Assembly: GCF_900096975.1 (NCBI RefSeq)
Contig: NZ_FMYQ01000006.1
Coordinates: 1-64,000 of the forward strand
Direction: 5' to 3'
Source: Paraburkholderia lycopersici
Lineage (GTDB): Bacteria; Pseudomonadota; Gammaproteobacteria; Burkholderiales; Burkholderiaceae
Length of the DNA stretch: 64,000 bases
Positions 63,049-64,000 of this stretch are shown one piece after another. The position numbers were made by a program, and so were the translations under genes. Position 1 is the first letter of the stretch; every line of letters starts with the position of its first letter. Under the pieces are notes generated by a model. That model was not told where the DNA came from. It was given only the letters and a program-made list of their open reading frames with translations, and did not search any database.

Positions 63049-63945
63049 TTGGCCCGTATCGTCCTGAAAATCGATGTCGACACGCTGCGCGGCACGCGCG
63101 AAGGCGTGCCGAACCTCGCGCGTATCTTCGACCGCTACAAGGCGCGCGCAACGTTCCTGTTCAGCCTCGGCCCCGATCATACGGGCTGGGCGCTGCGTCG
63201 CGTGTTGCGCCCCGGCTTTCTCAAGAAGGTCTCGCGCACGTCGGTGGTCGAGCACTACGGCATAAAGCAGCTGATGTACGGCGTACTGTTGCCGGGCCCC
63301 GACATCGGCGTGGAAGCGGCCGCGGAAATGCGCGCGATTCACGAGGCCGGCTTCGAGTGCGGCATCCATACGTGGGACCACGTGTACTGGCAGGACAACG
63401 TGCGCACGCGTAGCGCGCAATGGACCGCGCGCCAGATGCAAAAGAGCCACGACCGCTTCACGCGGATCTTCGGCGCGCCGCCCGTCACGCACGGCGCGGC
63501 GGGCTGGCAGATGAACGAGGCCGCCTTCGAGCAGATCGACGCATGGGGCATGCGCTACGCGTCCGATGGACGCGGGCACTCGCCCTATCGTCCTGTGGTG
63601 GCGGGCCGCACGCTGAATCACGTGCAGATGCCGACCACATTGCCCACGCTCGACGAGGTGCTGGGCGTGGACGGCATCGATACCGACAACGTCGCTGCCT
63701 GGATGCTCAAGCGCACCGAAAGCAATCCGCACGACCAGGTCTTCACGCTGCACGCCGAGCTCGAAGGCCAGAAGCTCGCGCCCGTATTCGAGCAGCTTCT
63801 CGCGGGCTGGCGCGCGCAAGGCCACACATTTGCCACGATGGGCGACTACCATGCGGCGCTGGACCCGGCTTCGCTCCCATCGTACCCTGTCAGCTGGGGC
63901 GAGATCGCCGGCCGTTCCGGCCAGTTGATCGTCCAGCCCGACTGA
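63049..63945 (+). CDS. arnD: Deformylase ArnD (polysaccharide deacetylase family)
   Basis: ArnD removes the formyl group from undecaprenyl-phosphate formamido-arabinose so the lipid can be flipped and used by ArnT. The 298-residue NodB-like protein has LKIDVDTLRGTREG near residue 6, FECGIHTWDHVYWQ near 104 (metal-binding His) and PVTHGAAGW near 147. The start is a TTG at 63049 with AAAGGAC upstream; no ATG or GTG fits before the conserved RIVLKIDVDT. It is the last gene of the arn set in the window. Confidence 0.92.
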   Translation: MARIVLKIDVDTLRGTREGVPNLARIFDRYKARATFLFSLGPDHTGWALRRVLRPGFLKKVSRTSVVEHYGIKQLMYGVLLPGPDIGVEAAAEMRAIHEAGFECGIHTWDHVYWQDNVRTRSAQWTARQMQKSHDRFTRIFGAPPVTHGAAGWQMNEAAFEQIDAWGMRYASDGRGHSPYRPVVAGRTLNHVQMPTTLPTLDEVLGVDGIDTDNVAAWMLKRTESNPHDQVFTLHAELEGQKLAPVFEQLLAGWRAQGHTFATMGDYHAALDPASLPSYPVSWGEIAGRSGQLIVQPD

Positions 63946-64000
63946 ATCCGCCGCCCGCGCTGCGAGGCTTTTGGGCCCAGGCCCGACGCTCGCGCAAACC
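63946..64000. other. End of window after arnD
   Basis: These last 55 bases hold no recognisable gene start, terminator or promoter. Confidence 0.5.

Overview
The window looks like chromosomal DNA from a beta-proteobacterium of the Burkholderia sensu lato group, probably Paraburkholderia or Caballeronia. The evidence is the high GC content, the surE-pcm-nlpD-rpoS order, dnaX-ybaB-recR beside a small SRP RNA, the acetoin (aco) cluster and a chromosomal arn operon with ArnA split into two genes. This assignment rests on gene content and recalled family features; no database search was run. No tRNA, rRNA, CRISPR array or prophage was seen.

Layout. (1) 1-9.9 kb, minus strand: part of a type VI secretion (T6SS) locus in the order tssF, a giant vgrG-rhs effector gene, a small putative immunity gene, PAAR, tssL and tssG (cut by the window edge). 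The tssL gene loses most of its OmpA-like domain and runs directly into tssG. (2) 9.9-12.3 kb: AT-rich, gene-poor accessory DNA with an orphan ORF and a defective IS3-family element. (3) 12.3-31.6 kb: mostly core genes. These are an EEP-family nuclease, a PolB-type exonuclease, rpoS-nlpD-pcm-surE, a quinone oxidoreductase, an SsuABC/TauABC-like importer, a CoA-transferase, recR-ybaB-dnaX, the SRP RNA, trxA, rho, a decayed MFS fragment, mtfA and rpmE2. (4) 31.7-35 kb: a membrane glycosyltransferase and a MATE transporter. (5) 35-42.8 kb: acetoin catabolism, with lipA-acoC-acoB-acoA-acoX on the minus strand and divergent acoR. A good sigma-54 promoter precedes acoX and a 20-bp perfect palindrome lies in the divergent region. 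(6) 43-50.7 kb: a ComEA-like protein, a YidB-like protein, clpB with a sigma-32-type promoter, nsrR divergent from a truncated haemoglobin, and moaE-moaD-moeA. (7) 50.9-55 kb: thrC-hom-alaA. (8) 55.8-64 kb: a Mth938-like gene, then a complete lipid A aminoarabinose set (arnT, ArnE/F-like, arnB, arnC, arnA formyltransferase, arnA decarboxylase, arnD).

How the genes work together. The T6SS block supplies a baseplate subunit, a spike fused to a toxin, its presumed antidote and the spike tip. The aco block makes an acetoin-cleaving dehydrogenase together with a dedicated lipoyl synthase; no E3 (lipoamide dehydrogenase) gene lies in the block. The arn block makes and transfers 4-amino-4-deoxy-L-arabinose to lipid A. 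nsrR and the haemoglobin form a nitric-oxide sensing and handling pair.

The strongest candidates for something undescribed are the roughly 125-residue C-terminal toxin tip of the VgrG-Rhs protein with its adjacent putative immunity gene, and the unusual tssF-[cargo]-tssL'-tssG arrangement around them.
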